NCBI GenBank assembly: GCA_029884425.1
Contig: JAOUHV010000002.1
Location: 40,192-104,191 of the forward strand
Reading direction: 5' to 3'
Length of the DNA: 64,000 nt
From: Gammaproteobacteria bacterium
GTDB lineage: Bacteria > Pseudomonadota > Gammaproteobacteria > S012-40
Shown here piece after piece: positions 37,174 to 49,351 of this stretch (position 1 is the first letter of the stretch; each line of letters begins with the position of its first letter). The notes under the pieces are model-generated. The model was given only the letters and a program-made list of their open reading frames with translations, ran no database searches and was not told the DNA's origin. The translations under genes were made by a program, and so were the position numbers.

Positions 37174-37464
37174 GTGAACATTCGTCCTTTGCATGACCGT
37201 GTCATCGTTAAGCGGTTGGATAACGAAACCAAATCCGCCGGTGGCATCGTGCTCCCAGGTTCCGCACAGGAAAAGCCTCAGATGGGCGAAATCGTTGCCG
37301 CAGGCTCCGGCCGCGTACTCGACAATGGCGAGAGTCGCGCCATGTCCGTGAAAAAAGGTGACAAAGTGCTGTTCGGCAAATTTTCCGGCACCGAAATCAA
37401 GGTCGATGGCCAGCAACTGCTGGTGATGAAAGAAGACGACCTGTTCGCTGTCATCGAAGGCTAA
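37174..37464 (+). CDS. groS: Co-chaperonin GroES
   Basis: A 96-residue GroES, the lid of the GroEL folding chamber. It begins with a GTG nine bases after AGGAGG, reading [34 protein letters not shown]. The mobile loop ([13 protein letters not shown]) and the roof region are intact. groEL follows 34 bases downstream in the same transcript, driven by the sigma-32 promoter. Confidence 0.97.
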   Translation: MNIRPLHDRVIVKRLDNETKSAGGIVLPGSAQEKPQMGEIVAAGSGRVLDNGESRAMSVKKGDKVLFGKFSGTEIKVDGQQLLVMKEDDLFAVIEG

Positions 37465-37483
37465 TCGTAAATATAAGGTTTGA

Positions 37484-39130
<1,647 letters not shown>

Positions 39131-39150
39131 TCATCACCGCGCCACAACTT

Positions 39151-39175
39151 AAAAGCCCCGCATTGCGGGGCTTTT
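39151..39175. terminator. Bidirectional terminator between groEL and the symporter gene
   Basis: AAAAGCCCCGC and GCGGGGCTTTT pair perfectly around ATT, with a T run beyond. It serves both convergent genes. Confidence 0.92.
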
Positions 39176-39185
39176 TTATGGCTGA

Positions 39186-40490
39186 TTATTTTGCGTCACC
39201 ATGAGGAAGATGCACGACTTCTTCGGCATCGCCGGCGCGTGGATCATCGTAGCGCTGTCTGTCCAGTGTATTTTCACTGCCCGCCACAATCACCGACACC
39301 ATCGCATCGCCGGTCACATTCACCGCCGTTCGCATCATATCGAGCAAGCGATCCACACCCATGATTAACGCAATGCCTTCCACCGGCAAGCCTACCTGGT
39401 GCAACACCATCGCCAGCATAATCAAACCTACGCCCGGTACGCCGGCGGTACCAATCGATGCCAACACGGCCATCGCAATCACCACCAGATAGCCTGTCAC
39501 ACCCAACTCAACACCGTACACGTTGGCAATAAACACAGTCGCCACACCCTGCATGATCGCCGTACCATCCATGTTGATGGTAGCACCCAATGGAACCACG
39601 AATGAGGCAGTCGAGTTATCCACCCCCAAGCGCTGCTCCGCTGTTTTCAAGGTCACGGGCAAGGTGGCATTTGAACTGGATGTACTAAAGGCAAATAACT
39701 GCACCTCGCGCATTTTGCGCAAAAACATCCAGGGATTAACCCGACCAAACACCTTGAGCAAAATCATCAGCGTACCCGTCAAGTGCAACAGCAACGCAAG
39801 CACCACCACTGAAAAATACGCAAACATCGGCACGATCAGACCCAGCCCCTGATTCGCGAACGCTTTGGCCATCAGCGCAAATACACCATACGGCGCAACC
39901 TGCATCACCAGCGTTACCAGTTGCATCATAATGTCATTAAGTCGTGACGACAGATCGACAATGGGTTTGCCGCGCTCGCCCAACATCACTACGCAAATAC
40001 CAAACATCACCACAAAGAAAATAATTTGCAGCATATTGCCACTGGCGAATGCTGCTACTGGATTGGACGGTATCAGATCAATCAACACCTGAGTCAACGG
40101 CGGAGCTTCCGGCGCAACAAACGTGCTGGTGTTAGCCGTCAAATCAAATCCTTTGCCTGGCTCGACGATCAATGCCAACGCAATGGCCAGACTAATCGCC
40201 AACGCCGTAGTCAACAGAAACAAGCCCAATGACTTGCCTCCCACTCGCCCCAGTTTGTTGATATCTCCCAGACCACATACGCCGCAAATCAACGAAAATG
40301 TCACCAACGGTACGACCAGCATTTTCAGCAAGCTGACAAACATCGCTCCAATCACATGGAACAGTCCATCGGTGAAATACACACGAACCCAATCCTGATT
40401 GGCTGCGAACATATTGATCACGCTGCCCACCATCAATCCGGCCAACATCCAAATCAAGATTTTCCTGGTCACGTCCGTATTTTTTTGCAT
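39186..40490 (-). CDS. Dicarboxylate/amino acid:cation symporter (DAACS family)
   Basis: About 434 residues from the ATG at 40490; a TTG at 40520 in frame is possible. Eight membrane helices and two re-entrant hairpins are expected. Family motifs include FSTSSSNATLPVTL (hairpin 1, serine-rich), VVPLGATINMDGTAI (the NMDGT cation-site motif) and GVPGVGLIMLAMVLHQVGLP (hairpin 2), with substrate-site residues in DRLLDMMRTAVNVTGDAM. Homologues (GltP, GltT, DctA) import glutamate, aspartate or C4-dicarboxylates with Na+ or H+. The subtype is not assigned. It is a single gene between two terminators. Confidence 0.92.
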   Translation of the reverse strand: MQKNTDVTRKILIWMLAGLMVGSVINMFAANQDWVRVYFTDGLFHVIGAMFVSLLKMLVVPLVTFSLICGVCGLGDINKLGRVGGKSLGLFLLTTALAISLAIALALIVEPGKGFDLTANTSTFVAPEAPPLTQVLIDLIPSNPVAAFASGNMLQIIFFVVMFGICVVMLGERGKPIVDLSSRLNDIMMQLVTLVMQVAPYGVFALMAKAFANQGLGLIVPMFAYFSVVVLALLLHLTGTLMILLKVFGRVNPWMFLRKMREVQLFAFSTSSSNATLPVTLKTAEQRLGVDNSTASFVVPLGATINMDGTAIMQGVATVFIANVYGVELGVTGYLVVIAMAVLASIGTAGVPGVGLIMLAMVLHQVGLPVEGIALIMGVDRLLDMMRTAVNVTGDAMVSVIVAGSENTLDRQRYDDPRAGDAEEVVHLPHGDAK

Positions 40491-40534
40491 GTCATGATCT
40501 CGCTTGTCGTTTGATGGCAAAAATATTCAGAGAC

Positions 40535-40562
40535 AAAAACGGCACCCGTAGGTGCCGTTTTT
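40535..40562. terminator. Rho-independent terminator after ppiD
   Basis: AAAAACGGCACC and GGTGCCGTTTTT pair perfectly around CGTA. On the minus strand it ends ppiD 20 bases after its stop. Confidence 0.92.
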
Positions 40563-40581
40563 AATCGGTTGCGATTCCCGT

Positions 40582-42465
40582 TTAGAGATTACCTGGGAAG
40601 CGCTCAATTTCCGCTTTTTTCTTCAGCTCTGCGAGAAACGCAGTGAAATCTGCAACTGCAGTCGCATTTTCCAATTGCTGGGTTGTGGTGTTTTTGTCTT
40701 CAGCAGTCATCGCGCTAACATCGCCATCACGAATCCCGTGCAAACTCACCACCGCAACATCGCCGCCACTCATAACAACCACATCGTGATTAGCTGCATC
40801 CGCCGCTGGTCTGCCCATGGCAAACAAGTGACGACTCAACTCAGCATTGGCTTCCTGGTTGTCTCGCGCAATCCATTTACGTGCAAAGGAGGAGAACTCT
40901 TTGTCCGCAGGTTTTTTACCTGCCTTGAGCTCAGCCAACAGCGCTTCAGCTTTTGCTTTCGCTGTTTCACTGGCCTGCTTGTCTTTCAACTGACCTTCGA
41001 TCATGGCACGCATCTGCGCCAATGGACGCTGTTCTGCAGGCTTGCGTTCTTTCACACGTACCACAACCGAACTTTGGTCACTGATTTCAATCACTTCACT
41101 GTTCAGCTGATCTTCCAGCACCGCGTTACTAAATGCCACCTCAGCCACTTTGCGGTTTTCCGCAATGCCTGGGCCTCCCTGACGTGGGAACATTGGCGTA
41201 ACCTTGCGTGGCAGCTTCAACTCGTCCACCAGCGCATCCAATGATTCTGGATGTTCAAACGCCAACGTTGAGAACGTATCCAATTTGTCGACAAAAATTC
41301 GCTTGGCGCGATCACGCTTCAAATCGTTTTCCAACTGTGCGCGAACTTCAGCAAAGGTTTTGCCCTGACCACCACGACGGTCAGACACTTTAATCAAGTG
41401 ATAGCCAAACTCGGAGCGTACTGGCTTGGACAACTCGCCCACTTTCAGTGCAAACGATGCTTCTTCGAAAGCTTTGTCCATGATGCCGGCGCCAAAATAT
41501 CCCAAATCACCACCCTTATCAGCGGAACCTGGATCCTGCGAATTTTCTTTGGCCAATTTCGCAAAATCCTCACCCTTTTGCAGACGAGCATACAAGGCTT
41601 CGGCCTTGGCTTTGGCTGCAGCAGCATCACTGCCTGTTTCGATCAGGATGTGGCTGGCTTTAACTTGAACAGGTTCGGTGAATCGTGCTTTTTGCGTATC
41701 GTAGGCTGACTTCAAATCATCTTCAGTAACAGATACTTCCGCCATTGCGGAATCCATGGTCAGTTCCAAATACTCAAGACTGACCATTTCCGGTGTCATG
41801 TATTTATCTTTGTTCGCTTCATAAAACGCAACCACGTCCGCTTCCGCAACTTTGGCGCTGTCTTTGAATTTGTTGCGGTCAACTATGAAATAGGAAATTT
41901 CGCGCTGCTGCTTGCTTACACGATAGGATTGCTCGATTTCCACCTTGGTCGCGAATCCCGTCGCGGCAACTCCCATCATCAACTGATCTGTCAACAATGA
42001 ATGGCGGATGCGCTGCTCAAATCCGGCTGGCGTTTCACCCGCAGCACGCAATTTTTGCGTGTACATTTCCTGCGAAAACTGACCATTGTCATGGAACGCA
42101 TCAATGGCCTGAATCTGCTCGGCCACATGCTGATCCGAAATCCGGAAACCTTCATCCAACGCGATCTGCATCATCAAGGCGTTGTCGATCACGCGATCCA
42201 GGGCAGAGTTCTTGATCTGCTGATCCATCATGTCCAGATCGATTTGTCCGCCAAACATTTGCTCCATACGGGCACGTTCATTCTGGTAGGCAACCTGGTA
42301 TTCATATACCGAGATCTCCTTACCATTCACCACGGCAGCATGTGTTCCGCGGTTATTTCCGCTGAAATAATCATTTATGCCAAACAGGGCAAACGAAACC
42401 ACGATTGCCCCAACGATAAACCAAACGATGACGCCCTGTACCCGATCTCGAATGACTTGCAGCAT
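40582..42465 (-). CDS. ppiD: Periplasmic folding chaperone PpiD (SurA-like, PpiC domain)
   Basis: A 627-residue inner-membrane-anchored chaperone. The N-terminus IRDRVQGVIVWFIVGAIVVSFALFG is the cytoplasmic tip plus the single membrane helix. A SurA-type N-domain (IDNALMMQIALDEGFRISDQHV) follows. The parvulin domain lies at about residues 265-360 (VKASHILIETGSD, FAKLAKENSQDPGSADKGGDLGYFG, FGYHLIKV), and a long C-terminal helical region completes it. It helps newly secreted proteins leave the SecYEG channel. Its place after hupB and the tRNAs is the usual gammaproteobacterial order. Confidence 0.95.
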   Translation of the reverse strand: MLQVIRDRVQGVIVWFIVGAIVVSFALFGINDYFSGNNRGTHAAVVNGKEISVYEYQVAYQNERARMEQMFGGQIDLDMMDQQIKNSALDRVIDNALMMQIALDEGFRISDQHVAEQIQAIDAFHDNGQFSQEMYTQKLRAAGETPAGFEQRIRHSLLTDQLMMGVAATGFATKVEIEQSYRVSKQQREISYFIVDRNKFKDSAKVAEADVVAFYEANKDKYMTPEMVSLEYLELTMDSAMAEVSVTEDDLKSAYDTQKARFTEPVQVKASHILIETGSDAAAAKAKAEALYARLQKGEDFAKLAKENSQDPGSADKGGDLGYFGAGIMDKAFEEASFALKVGELSKPVRSEFGYHLIKVSDRRGGQGKTFAEVRAQLENDLKRDRAKRIFVDKLDTFSTLAFEHPESLDALVDELKLPRKVTPMFPRQGGPGIAENRKVAEVAFSNAVLEDQLNSEVIEISDQSSVVVRVKERKPAEQRPLAQMRAMIEGQLKDKQASETAKAKAEALLAELKAGKKPADKEFSSFARKWIARDNQEANAELSRHLFAMGRPAADAANHDVVVMSGGDVAVVSLHGIRDGDVSAMTAEDKNTTTQQLENATAVADFTAFLAELKKKAEIERFPGNL

Positions 42466-42510
42466 AAAGCCAGATTCCTAAATAATTGAAAAATTTGGTT
42501 TTAAGAGAGT

Positions 42511-42544
42511 AAAAAAAAGGGGTGCTTTTGTAAAGCACCCCTTT
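42511..42544 (-). terminator. Rho-independent terminator after the Val-Asp tRNA genes
   Basis: On the minus strand AAAGGGGTGCTTT and AAAGCACCCCTTT form a 13-bp stem with a 3-base loop, followed by a T run. It lies between tRNA-Asp and ppiD, so ppiD needs its own promoter. Confidence 0.9.
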
Positions 42545-42553
42545 ATCGAGTAT

Positions 42554-42630
42554 TGGCGGAGCGGACGGGGCTCGAACCCGCGACCCCCGGCGTGACAGGC
42601 CGGTATTCTAACCATCTGAACTACCGCTCC
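42554..42630 (-). tRNA. tRNA-Asp (GTC)
   Basis: A 77-base tRNA with encoded CCA. Acceptor arm GGAGCGG/CCGCTCC, anticodon loop CCTGTCACG (GTC) and T-loop GGTTCGAGC are all intact. It is 5 bases downstream of tRNA-Val in the same transcript. Confidence 0.96.
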
Positions 42631-42635
42631 GGATT

Positions 42636-42711
42636 TGGTGGGTGGTGCAGGGATCGAACCTGCGACCCTCGCCTTGTAAGGGCGATGCTCTCCCAGCTGA
42701 GCTAACCACCC
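42636..42711 (-). tRNA. tRNA-Val (TAC)
   Basis: A 76-base tRNA with encoded CCA. Acceptor arm GGGTGGT/ACCACCC, D-arm TAGCTCAGCTGGGAGAGC, anticodon loop CCTTACAAG (TAC) and T-loop GGTTCGATC. First gene of the Val-Asp pair. Confidence 0.96.
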
Positions 42712-42726
42712 AAAACCGTGGTGCGC

Positions 42727-42755
42727 ATTCTACTGTAACAATATTGCCTTTTCAA
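42727..42755 (-). promoter_or_regulatory. Sigma-70 promoter of the Val-Asp tRNA operon
   Basis: TTGAAA (42755-42750), a 17-base spacer and TAGAAT (42732-42727) on the minus strand, followed at once by a GCGC discriminator, the feature of stringently controlled tRNA promoters. It is 16 bases before tRNA-Val. Confidence 0.8.
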
Positions 42756-42857
42756 GCATAAATTCAATCAATTATTGAACTTTTTTACAGAAGAGTCTCA
42801 AACCGAGACTTACTACGCCCTATCAAATCACCTAGGCGCAGTGCGCGAAATCGGGCG

Positions 42858-43130
42858 CTAGTTTACTGCATCCTTCAGTGTTTTGCCAGGCTTAAATCCG
42901 GGAACCTTGGCCGCAGCAATTTTAATCTCTTCGCCAGTACGTGGGTTACGGCCCGTACGAGCTGCACGTTCTTTAACGCTGAACGTACCAAAACCAACCA
43001 GGGAAACTGAGTCGCCTTTCTTCATGGCTCCAGTCAAGGCATCAATCATCGCATCCAAAGCTCTTGCAGCCGAAGCTTTAGAAAGGTCGGCGGATTCGGC
43101 AATAGCGTCAACCAATTCTGCTTTGTTCAC
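42858..43130 (-). CDS. hupB: DNA-binding protein HU-beta
   Basis: A 90-residue nucleoid protein starting with GTG at 43130 ([12 protein letters not shown]), seven bases after GAGAGGAG; the frame runs to 43157 but the extra nine residues are not HU-like. Core features are [25 protein letters not shown], the DNA-binding arm with the intercalating Pro, and [15 protein letters not shown] at the C-terminus. HU bends and compacts DNA. It lies after lon, the usual arrangement, and has its own promoter. Confidence 0.97.
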   Translation of the reverse strand: MNKAELVDAIAESADLSKASAARALDAMIDALTGAMKKGDSVSLVGFGTFSVKERAARTGRNPRTGEEIKIAAAKVPGFKPGKTLKDAVN

Positions 43131-43158
43131 ACGCAACTCCTCTCTTCGCGGTGTCAAA

Positions 43159-43185
43159 ATTAAAGCCGCCGTCGGCGGCTTTAAT
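43159..43185 (-). terminator. Hairpin between the hupB promoter and hupB start
   Basis: ATTAAAGCCGCC and GGCGGCTTTAAT form a perfect 12-bp stem with a 3-base loop, followed by TTTT on the minus strand. It resembles the terminator expected for lon, yet it lies downstream of the predicted hupB promoter. It would therefore be part of the hupB leader and could act as an attenuator. Confidence 0.6.
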
Positions 43186-43209
43186 CAGTGTTTTCGTTTG
43201 TGGGGGGAT

Positions 43210-43239
43210 GTTATACCGGCTGACACCGGCTGCTGTCAA
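43210..43239 (-). promoter_or_regulatory. Sigma-70 promoter of hupB
   Basis: TTGACA (43239-43234), an 18-base spacer and TATAAC (43215-43210) on the minus strand. The spacer contains parts of two CAGCCGG direct repeats. It lies about 80 bases before the hupB start. Confidence 0.8.
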
Positions 43240-43282
43240 GCAAACACCCCCCGTTTTCGTTTTATCGCGCAAAAAAAGAAAT

Positions 43283-45712
43283 TTAATGCTGAATCGTTGA
43301 TCGATTTTTCTCGTCTGCATTTCCTTTTTCTGTTTCTTCGATAACAACCGTCTCATCAATGGGATCAGGCATGTGCTGTAACGCAATTTCTAGCACCTCT
43401 TCAATCCACTTCACCGGATGAATATCGATATCCTGTAAAATATTCTTGGGAATTTCAGCAAGATCGCGTCGATTCTCTTCAGGAATAATGACAGTCTTAA
43501 TTCCACCCCGGTGCGCAGCCAGCAACTTCTCTTTCAATCCACCGATGGGCAAAACTTCGCCACGCAATGTGATTTCACCCGTCATCGCAACATCCGCTTT
43601 AACCGGGATACTGGTCAGCACAGAAACCAGGGTTGTGCACATGGCGATACCTGCACTGGGACCGTCTTTGGGAATAGCGCCTTCTGGAACGTGAATGTGA
43701 ATATCGCGTTTCTCGTAAAAATCTGGCGAGATACCCAACACAGCCGCACGACTACGCACAACCGTGGTAGCAGCCTGCACAGACTCTTTCATCACGTCAC
43801 CCAACTGACCGGTCACGGTCATCTTACCCTTGCCAGGAACAACGGTAGCCTCAATCGTCAGCAAGTCGCCGCCGACTTCGGTCCAAGCCAATCCAGTGAC
43901 CTGCCCCACTTGATCACGCTCTTCTGCACGACCAAAACGATGACGCTTCACACCCAAATATTTCTCGAGATTTTCACTGGTTACGGTGATGCTGGTGATA
44001 TCCTTGGAAAGTAATATTTCCTTCACCACCTTGCGGCAAATCTTCGAAACTTCACGATCCAAGTTACGAACGCCCGCTTCGCGCGTGTAATAACGAATAA
44101 TGTCACGCACTGCGTCATCATCCAGTACCAGCTCGCTTTCTTTCAGACCGCAATTGTTCATTTGCTTGGCAACAAGGTAACGCTTTGTAATTGCCACCTT
44201 TTCGTCCTCGGTATAACCGGGAATCCGAATTACTTCCATCCGGTCAAGCAGAGGAGCGGGAATATTCAGACTGTTGGCCGTAGCAATAAACATAACTTCG
44301 GACAAGTCGTAATCCACTTCCAGGTAGTGATCAACAAATGTACTGTTTTGCTCGGGATCCAGCACTTCCAACATTGCTGATGACGGATCACCGCGAAAAT
44401 CCATGGACATCTTGTCAATTTCGTCCAGCAGGAATAGCGGATTACGCACTTCCACCTTGGCCATGTTTTGCACAATTTTACCCGGCATGGAACCGATATA
44501 GGTCCGACGGTGACCGCGAATCTCAGCCTCGTCACGCACCCCACCCAAGGACATCCGCACGAACTTGCGATTGGTCGCACGCGCAATGGAGCGTCCCAAC
44601 GAGGTTTTACCAACCCCAGGCGGTCCCACCAGGCACAGAACGGAACCCTTGAGTTTCTTCACGCGCTTTTGCACTGCGAGATATTCAAGAATACGTTCTT
44701 TGACTTTTTCCAAGCCATAGTGATCCGCATCCAGCACTTCTTGCGCCAGCACCAGATCGTGACGCACTTTGGTGCGTTTTTTCCACGGCACGGTCACCAG
44801 CCAGTCAATGTAGTTGCGAACAACCGTCGCTTCCGCAGCCATCGGCGACATCATTTTCAGCTTATTCAACTCAGAGGTGGCTTTTTCTTTGGCTTCCACG
44901 CTCATGCCCGAGGTATCGATCCGCTCTTGCAGCTCGTCCACTTCGTTAGGCGCTTCATCCATATCGCCCAGCTCTTTTTGAATGGCCTTCATCTGCTCAT
45001 TCAAATAGTATTCGCGCTGACTCTTTTCCATCTGGCGTTTCACGCGACCACGAATACGCTTTTCCACTTCAAGGATATCGATTTCAGATTCCATGACGCC
45101 CATCAGCAATTCAAAACGTTCGCGCAGGTCAAACGTTTCCAGGGCTTTTTGTTTCTCGTCAATTTTCAGCGACATATGCGCTGCAATGGTGTCCGCCAAA
45201 CGACCGGGTTCTTCGATTCCGGACAATGAAGTTAAAATTTCTGGCGGTACTTTTTTGTTCAGTTTTACGTATTGATCGAACTGGGTGATGATGGAACGCA
45301 TCATCACATCTTCCTCACGCTCATCCAGCGCAGCTTCTTCAACTGCAGCGACTTGCGCAGAAAAATATTCCTTGCCACCGAGGAAGTGAATAATTTTTGT
45401 ACGACGCAGTCCCTCTACCAAGACCTTGACCGTGCCATCGGGCAGTTTCAGCAACTGCAAAATACTTGAGACCGTACCGACGCGGTAAATATCTTCGATC
45501 TTGGGTTCATCTTCAGCCGCACTTTTTTGCGCAACCAGCAAAATCTGCTTATCTTCTTCCATCGCTGCTTCAAGCGCCTTGATGGATTTGTCACGCCCAA
45601 CAAACAAAGGAATGACCATGTGGGGGTATACCACCACGTCTCGCAAAGGCAAAACGGGCATAACAACCATTTGATCGTCAATTAATTCAGAAGTCTTATC
45701 AGTCTGGTCCAT
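43283..45712 (-). CDS. lon: ATP-dependent protease Lon
   Basis: An 809-residue AAA+ serine protease that degrades misfolded and regulatory proteins. The LonN substrate domain begins [23 protein letters not shown]. The ATPase module has Walker [12 protein letters not shown], Walker [12 protein letters not shown] and sensor residues. The protease domain has the catalytic Ser in [14 protein letters not shown] and the Lys in [14 protein letters not shown]. It is flanked upstream by clpX and downstream by hupB. A TTGAAA promoter lies about 200 bases upstream, behind the clpX terminator. Confidence 0.97.
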   Translation of the reverse strand: MDQTDKTSELIDDQMVVMPVLPLRDVVVYPHMVIPLFVGRDKSIKALEAAMEEDKQILLVAQKSAAEDEPKIEDIYRVGTVSSILQLLKLPDGTVKVLVEGLRRTKIIHFLGGKEYFSAQVAAVEEAALDEREEDVMMRSIITQFDQYVKLNKKVPPEILTSLSGIEEPGRLADTIAAHMSLKIDEKQKALETFDLRERFELLMGVMESEIDILEVEKRIRGRVKRQMEKSQREYYLNEQMKAIQKELGDMDEAPNEVDELQERIDTSGMSVEAKEKATSELNKLKMMSPMAAEATVVRNYIDWLVTVPWKKRTKVRHDLVLAQEVLDADHYGLEKVKERILEYLAVQKRVKKLKGSVLCLVGPPGVGKTSLGRSIARATNRKFVRMSLGGVRDEAEIRGHRRTYIGSMPGKIVQNMAKVEVRNPLFLLDEIDKMSMDFRGDPSSAMLEVLDPEQNSTFVDHYLEVDYDLSEVMFIATANSLNIPAPLLDRMEVIRIPGYTEDEKVAITKRYLVAKQMNNCGLKESELVLDDDAVRDIIRYYTREAGVRNLDREVSKICRKVVKEILLSKDITSITVTSENLEKYLGVKRHRFGRAEERDQVGQVTGLAWTEVGGDLLTIEATVVPGKGKMTVTGQLGDVMKESVQAATTVVRSRAAVLGISPDFYEKRDIHIHVPEGAIPKDGPSAGIAMCTTLVSVLTSIPVKADVAMTGEITLRGEVLPIGGLKEKLLAAHRGGIKTVIIPEENRRDLAEIPKNILQDIDIHPVKWIEEVLEIALQHMPDPIDETVVIEETEKGNADEKNRSTIQH

Positions 45713-45907
45713 AAGGATACCCTCTTACTTTTACTACCGGCTTCCGCCATTTTGTCGACACTTCGTTTTTCGGCAACGCCATCGCGTTGAAAAAAACGAA
45801 ATGCCAACATGTTCAATGCGTCGCTGCAATATCTCCGCCAGATCAACAAGATGCAAAATGGAATGAGTGTGTGCGTTGCGCGGACAATAAATGCGTGTCC
45901 TGCTGCA

Positions 45908-45936
45908 GATATAAGTGCATTCAGCGCTTTTTTCAA
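45908..45936 (-). promoter_or_regulatory. Candidate lon promoter
   Basis: On the minus strand TTGAAA (45936-45931), a 17-base spacer and TATATC (45913-45908). The -35 region reads CCTTGAAA, which also fits a sigma-32 -35 element, but no CCCCAT -10 follows. It lies just past the clpX terminator, about 195 bases before lon. Confidence 0.5.
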
Positions 45937-45946
45937 GGCCTAAAAC

Positions 45947-45978
45947 AAAAACACCTGAGAGGTCATCTCAGGTGTTTT
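45947..45978. terminator. Bidirectional terminator after clpX
   Basis: ACACCTGAGA and TCTCAGGTGT pair perfectly around GGTCA, flanked by A and T runs. It ends the tig-clpP-clpX transcript 24 bases after clpX. Confidence 0.9.
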
Positions 45979-46001
45979 GTGTTCTGATCCAGTTTGCTGG
46001 A

Positions 46002-47285
46002 TTATTGTTCGCCGCCAGCAACCTTGTCTTTGGTTTTGTAAATCATCAATGGCTCTGATTTACCTTCGATGACATCGGCGTCGATCACGACTTTACAGAC
46101 ATCATCCATGGATGGCAGTTCGTACATGATATCCAGCAGCACATTTTCCAGAATCGAGCGCAAACCGCGCGCACCGGTTTTGCGTACCATGGCCTTTTTG
46201 GCAATAGCGCGCAAGGCGTCATCGCGAAACTCCAGCTCTGCGCCTTCCAAACTGAACAGCTTGGCGTACTGTTTGGTCAGTGCATTTTTGGGTTCCTGCA
46301 GCACACGAATCAACGCGTCTTCGGTCAGTTCGCTCAAGGTTGCAATCACTGGCAAGCGACCAACAAACTCGGGAATCAAACCAAAGCGCACCAAGTCTTC
46401 CGGCTCGGCCTTGTGCAAAATTTCACCCGCGTCACTCTTGTCTTCTTTGCTCTTAACTTCCGCACCGAAACCAATACCGCCTTTTTCCGTACGCTGGCGA
46501 ATAATGTTATCAAGACCAGCAAACGCGCCGCCGCAGATAAACAGAATATTGGAGGTATTGACCTGCAAAAACTCCTGCTGCGGATGCTTGCGTCCACCTT
46601 GGGGCGGAACGGATGCGACCGTACCTTCGATCAGCTTGAGCAATGCCTGCTGAACGCCTTCACCAGAAACATCTCGCGTAATTGACGGGTTGTCCGACTT
46701 GCGCGAAATCTTGTCGATTTCATCGATGTAAACAATCCCGGTCTGGGCTTTTTCCACATCGTAATCGCATTTCTGCAGCAGTTTCTGAATGATGTTTTCC
46801 ACATCTTCGCCCACGTAACCCGCCTCTGTCAGCGTGGTCGCGTCAGCAATGGTAAATGGCACATTCAGCAACCGCGCCAGCGTTTCCGCCAGCAGTGTTT
46901 TACCCGAACCGGTGGGGCCTAACAGCAGAATATTGCTTTTGGAAAGTTCAACTTCGTCTTTTTTCTGACCAACTTCCAATCGTTTGTAGTGGTTATACAC
47001 TGCAACCGACAAAATTCTCTTGGCTCGCTCCTGACCAATGACATACTCATCCAGCACGGCATTGATCGCTTTGGGCGTTGGCAGTGATGAGCCATGTGCC
47101 GAAGGCGAGCTTTCCTGTACTTCTTCACGAATGATATCGTTGCACAGCTCGACGCACTCGTCGCAGACGAAAACAGACGGGCCTGCGATCAGCTTGCGCA
47201 CTTCATGCTGGCTTTTACCGCAGAACGAACAGTACAGCAGCTTGTCACCGCTATTACCGCCCTTGTTGTGTCCATCATCACTCAT
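46002..47285 (-). CDS. clpX: ClpXP protease ATPase subunit ClpX
   Basis: A 427-residue AAA+ unfoldase. The N-terminal zinc-binding domain has [11 protein letters not shown] and CDECVELC. Walker A is [17 protein letters not shown], Walker [14 protein letters not shown]; pore and ClpP-contact motifs are present, including the GYVGEDVE loop and the IGF-type loop (GGIGFGAEV). It unfolds tagged proteins and feeds them to ClpP. The gene lies 85 bases after clpP. Confidence 0.97.
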   Translation of the reverse strand: MSDDGHNKGGNSGDKLLYCSFCGKSQHEVRKLIAGPSVFVCDECVELCNDIIREEVQESSPSAHGSSLPTPKAINAVLDEYVIGQERAKRILSVAVYNHYKRLEVGQKKDEVELSKSNILLLGPTGSGKTLLAETLARLLNVPFTIADATTLTEAGYVGEDVENIIQKLLQKCDYDVEKAQTGIVYIDEIDKISRKSDNPSITRDVSGEGVQQALLKLIEGTVASVPPQGGRKHPQQEFLQVNTSNILFICGGAFAGLDNIIRQRTEKGGIGFGAEVKSKEDKSDAGEILHKAEPEDLVRFGLIPEFVGRLPVIATLSELTEDALIRVLQEPKNALTKQYAKLFSLEGAELEFRDDALRAIAKKAMVRKTGARGLRSILENVLLDIMYELPSMDDVCKVVIDADVIEGKSEPLMIYKTKDKVAGGEQ

Positions 47286-47370
47286 CGGTCTACCTCTTTT
47301 TCACCAAGCCTGTCCCTGGCTCCAAAACAAGACAGCCACACCACCTCAAGGCGCGACTGTCAGTCCCCAT

Positions 47371-48015
47371 TTATGCACCGCTTGACGCGCCGGCGCGACT
47401 CGTCAGCACTTCGTCGATCAGACGGTATTCCACCGCTTCCTGACCACCCATGAAGAAGTCACGGTCGGTATCCACCTGAATCTTGTCCATCGGCTGTCCG
47501 GTGTGCTTGGCCATGATAGCGTTCAAACGTTCACGGGCACGAAGAATCTCTTTGGTGTGAATCTCCAGGTCAGTCGCCTGCCCCTGGAAACCGGCCAGCG
47601 GTTGGTGAATCATCATCCGCGAGTGTGGCAGACAGTAACGCTTGCCCGCCGCGCCGCCGCACAGCAACAACGCCCCCATGCTCGCCGCCTGACCGATACA
47701 CGTGGTGCTCACGTCCGGCTTGATAAACTGCATGGTGTCGTAAATTGACAACCCGGCGGTTACGGAACCACCTGGCGAGTTGATGTACAGATGAATATCC
47801 TTGTCTGGGTTTTCCGACTCCAGAAACAACAACTGCGCCACCACCAGATTAGCCATGTGGTCTTCGACCTGGCCAACCAGAAAGATCACTCGTTCCTTAA
47901 GCAGCCTAGAATAGATATCAAAGGCGCGCTCACCGCGCCCAGTCTGCTCAACCACCATAGGAACCAGGTTGGATTCTGGCGCAAACACGCTACTCTGCTG
48001 ACGTTTATCGATCAT
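47371..48015 (-). CDS. clpP: ATP-dependent Clp protease proteolytic subunit ClpP
   Basis: A 214-residue serine peptidase that forms a 14-mer chamber with ClpX. The catalytic triad is visible as Ser in [13 protein letters not shown], His in [13 protein letters not shown] and Asp in DTDRDFFM. A short N-terminal propeptide (to about [20 protein letters not shown]) is typical of the family. It starts 25 bases after tig, so tig, clpP and clpX are co-transcribed. Confidence 0.97.
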   Translation of the reverse strand: MIDKRQQSSVFAPESNLVPMVVEQTGRGERAFDIYSRLLKERVIFLVGQVEDHMANLVVAQLLFLESENPDKDIHLYINSPGGSVTAGLSIYDTMQFIKPDVSTTCIGQAASMGALLLCGGAAGKRYCLPHSRMMIHQPLAGFQGQATDLEIHTKEILRARERLNAIMAKHTGQPMDKIQVDTDRDFFMGGQEAVEYRLIDEVLTSRAGASSGA

Positions 48016-48040
48016 TCGGCGCTGTCCTTTATACGGGTTA

Positions 48041-49351
48041 TTATTGGGTATTGTTCACAACTTCATCAAAAGTAGTCGATTTTTCAGTCACTTTTGCATT
48101 TTGCAAAACCCACTGAACCACCTGATCTTCCAGCACCATCGATTCGATCTCGCTCATGCGCTCACGATTACCACGGTACCACTGTTCTACTTCTGATGGA
48201 TCCTCATACGCAGAAGCAATATTCCTGATTTCTTTCAGCACCGCCTCAGAATTCGCTTTGAGCGACTTCTGTTGAATGATTTCTGACAGCAACAGTCCTA
48301 AAGCCACGCGACGCTCTCCCTGTTGCAGGAATAGTTCCGGTTTGAACTCCATCCCTTCAGGAGTACGTCCACCAAAGCGCTGAGCCATCTGCTGACGCAT
48401 CTGTTCAGCCAAACGCTTCGCCTCGGCGTTAACCATAACTTTAGGTATATCAAAAGAATTTTTCTCGAGCAAGGCATCCATCACCAGATTTTTGACCTTG
48501 TTTTTCAAGGCAAAATCCAATTCGCGCTGCATATTGTCGCGCACGTCCTTGCGGAGCTTCTCAATTCCACCATCGGTGATGCCAAATGCGACCGCAAACT
48601 GGTCGTTCGCCTCTGGCAACACAGGCTCTTCAACTTTGACCACATCCATTACGAAATGTGCGGTTTTGCCTGCAATTTCCTGGTTGTGATAAACCTCCGG
48701 GAACGGCAGATCAGCTTCCACTTTCGCGCCAGCTTTCACGCCAGTCAGTTTGTCTTCAAAACCTTCGATCATGCGGCCGGCGCCAAGCACCACCGTCATG
48801 CCGGTACCTTCGCCACCAGCGAAGCCTTCGCCATCGATAGTCGCCTTGAAATCAACAGTGACCTGATCGCCAGACTTGGAAGCGCGTGATACTTCGCTCC
48901 AGGTTCTGCGCTGTTCACGCAGCTTGTCAATCATCTTGTCCACATCAGCTTCGGTAACCGATGCCACGGGACGCTCAATCACGACCCCGTCAACACCACC
49001 GACTTGAATCTCGGGATACACTTCAAACGTCGCTTCAAAGTGAATGTCAGTGCCATTATTCAGTTCGCCAGGATTAATCTCTGGTGCGCCAGCCAAACGC
49101 AGCTGTTTCTCGGAAACTGCTTGATAGAAAGTTTCAGAAACCAAATCATTGATGGCTTCGTAACGCGCTTGCGCGCCATAACGCTGTTCAACCACACGCA
49201 TTGGCACCTTGCCTGGGCGGAAACCATCCATTTTCACGCGTGGCGCCATTGATTTCAGGCGCGCCTGTACTGCGCTATTTACTTTCTCCGCCGGCACAAC
49301 TGCCTTAATACGGCGTTCCAAACCCTGTGTGGTTTCAACCGTTACCTGCAT
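48041..49351 (-). CDS. tig: Trigger factor (ribosome-associated chaperone)
   Basis: A 436-residue chaperone at the ribosome exit tunnel. The N-terminal ribosome-binding signature is [17 protein letters not shown]. The FKBP-type prolyl isomerase domain (about residues 160-245) reads [23 protein letters not shown] and [16 protein letters not shown] long C-terminal helical chaperone domain follows. It heads the tig-clpP-clpX operon and lies downstream of tRNA-Lys and tRNA-Leu. Confidence 0.97.
   Translation of the reverse strand: MQVTVETTQGLERRIKAVVPAEKVNSAVQARLKSMAPRVKMDGFRPGKVPMRVVEQRYGAQARYEAINDLVSETFYQAVSEKQLRLAGAPEINPGELNNGTDIHFEATFEVYPEIQVGGVDGVVIERPVASVTEADVDKMIDKLREQRRTWSEVSRASKSGDQVTVDFKATIDGEGFAGGEGTGMTVVLGAGRMIEGFEDKLTGVKAGAKVEADLPFPEVYHNQEIAGKTAHFVMDVVKVEEPVLPEANDQFAVAFGITDGGIEKLRKDVRDNMQRELDFALKNKVKNLVMDALLEKNSFDIPKVMVNAEAKRLAEQMRQQMAQRFGGRTPEGMEFKPELFLQQGERRVALGLLLSEIIQQKSLKANSEAVLKEIRNIASAYEDPSEVEQWYRGNRERMSEIESMVLEDQVVQWVLQNAKVTEKSTTFDEVVNNTQ

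Noticed and set aside
45682..45936. 84-residue minus-strand frame overlapping the lon start
   Set aside because: It lies over the lon promoter and leader and overlaps lon in another frame; no family pattern.
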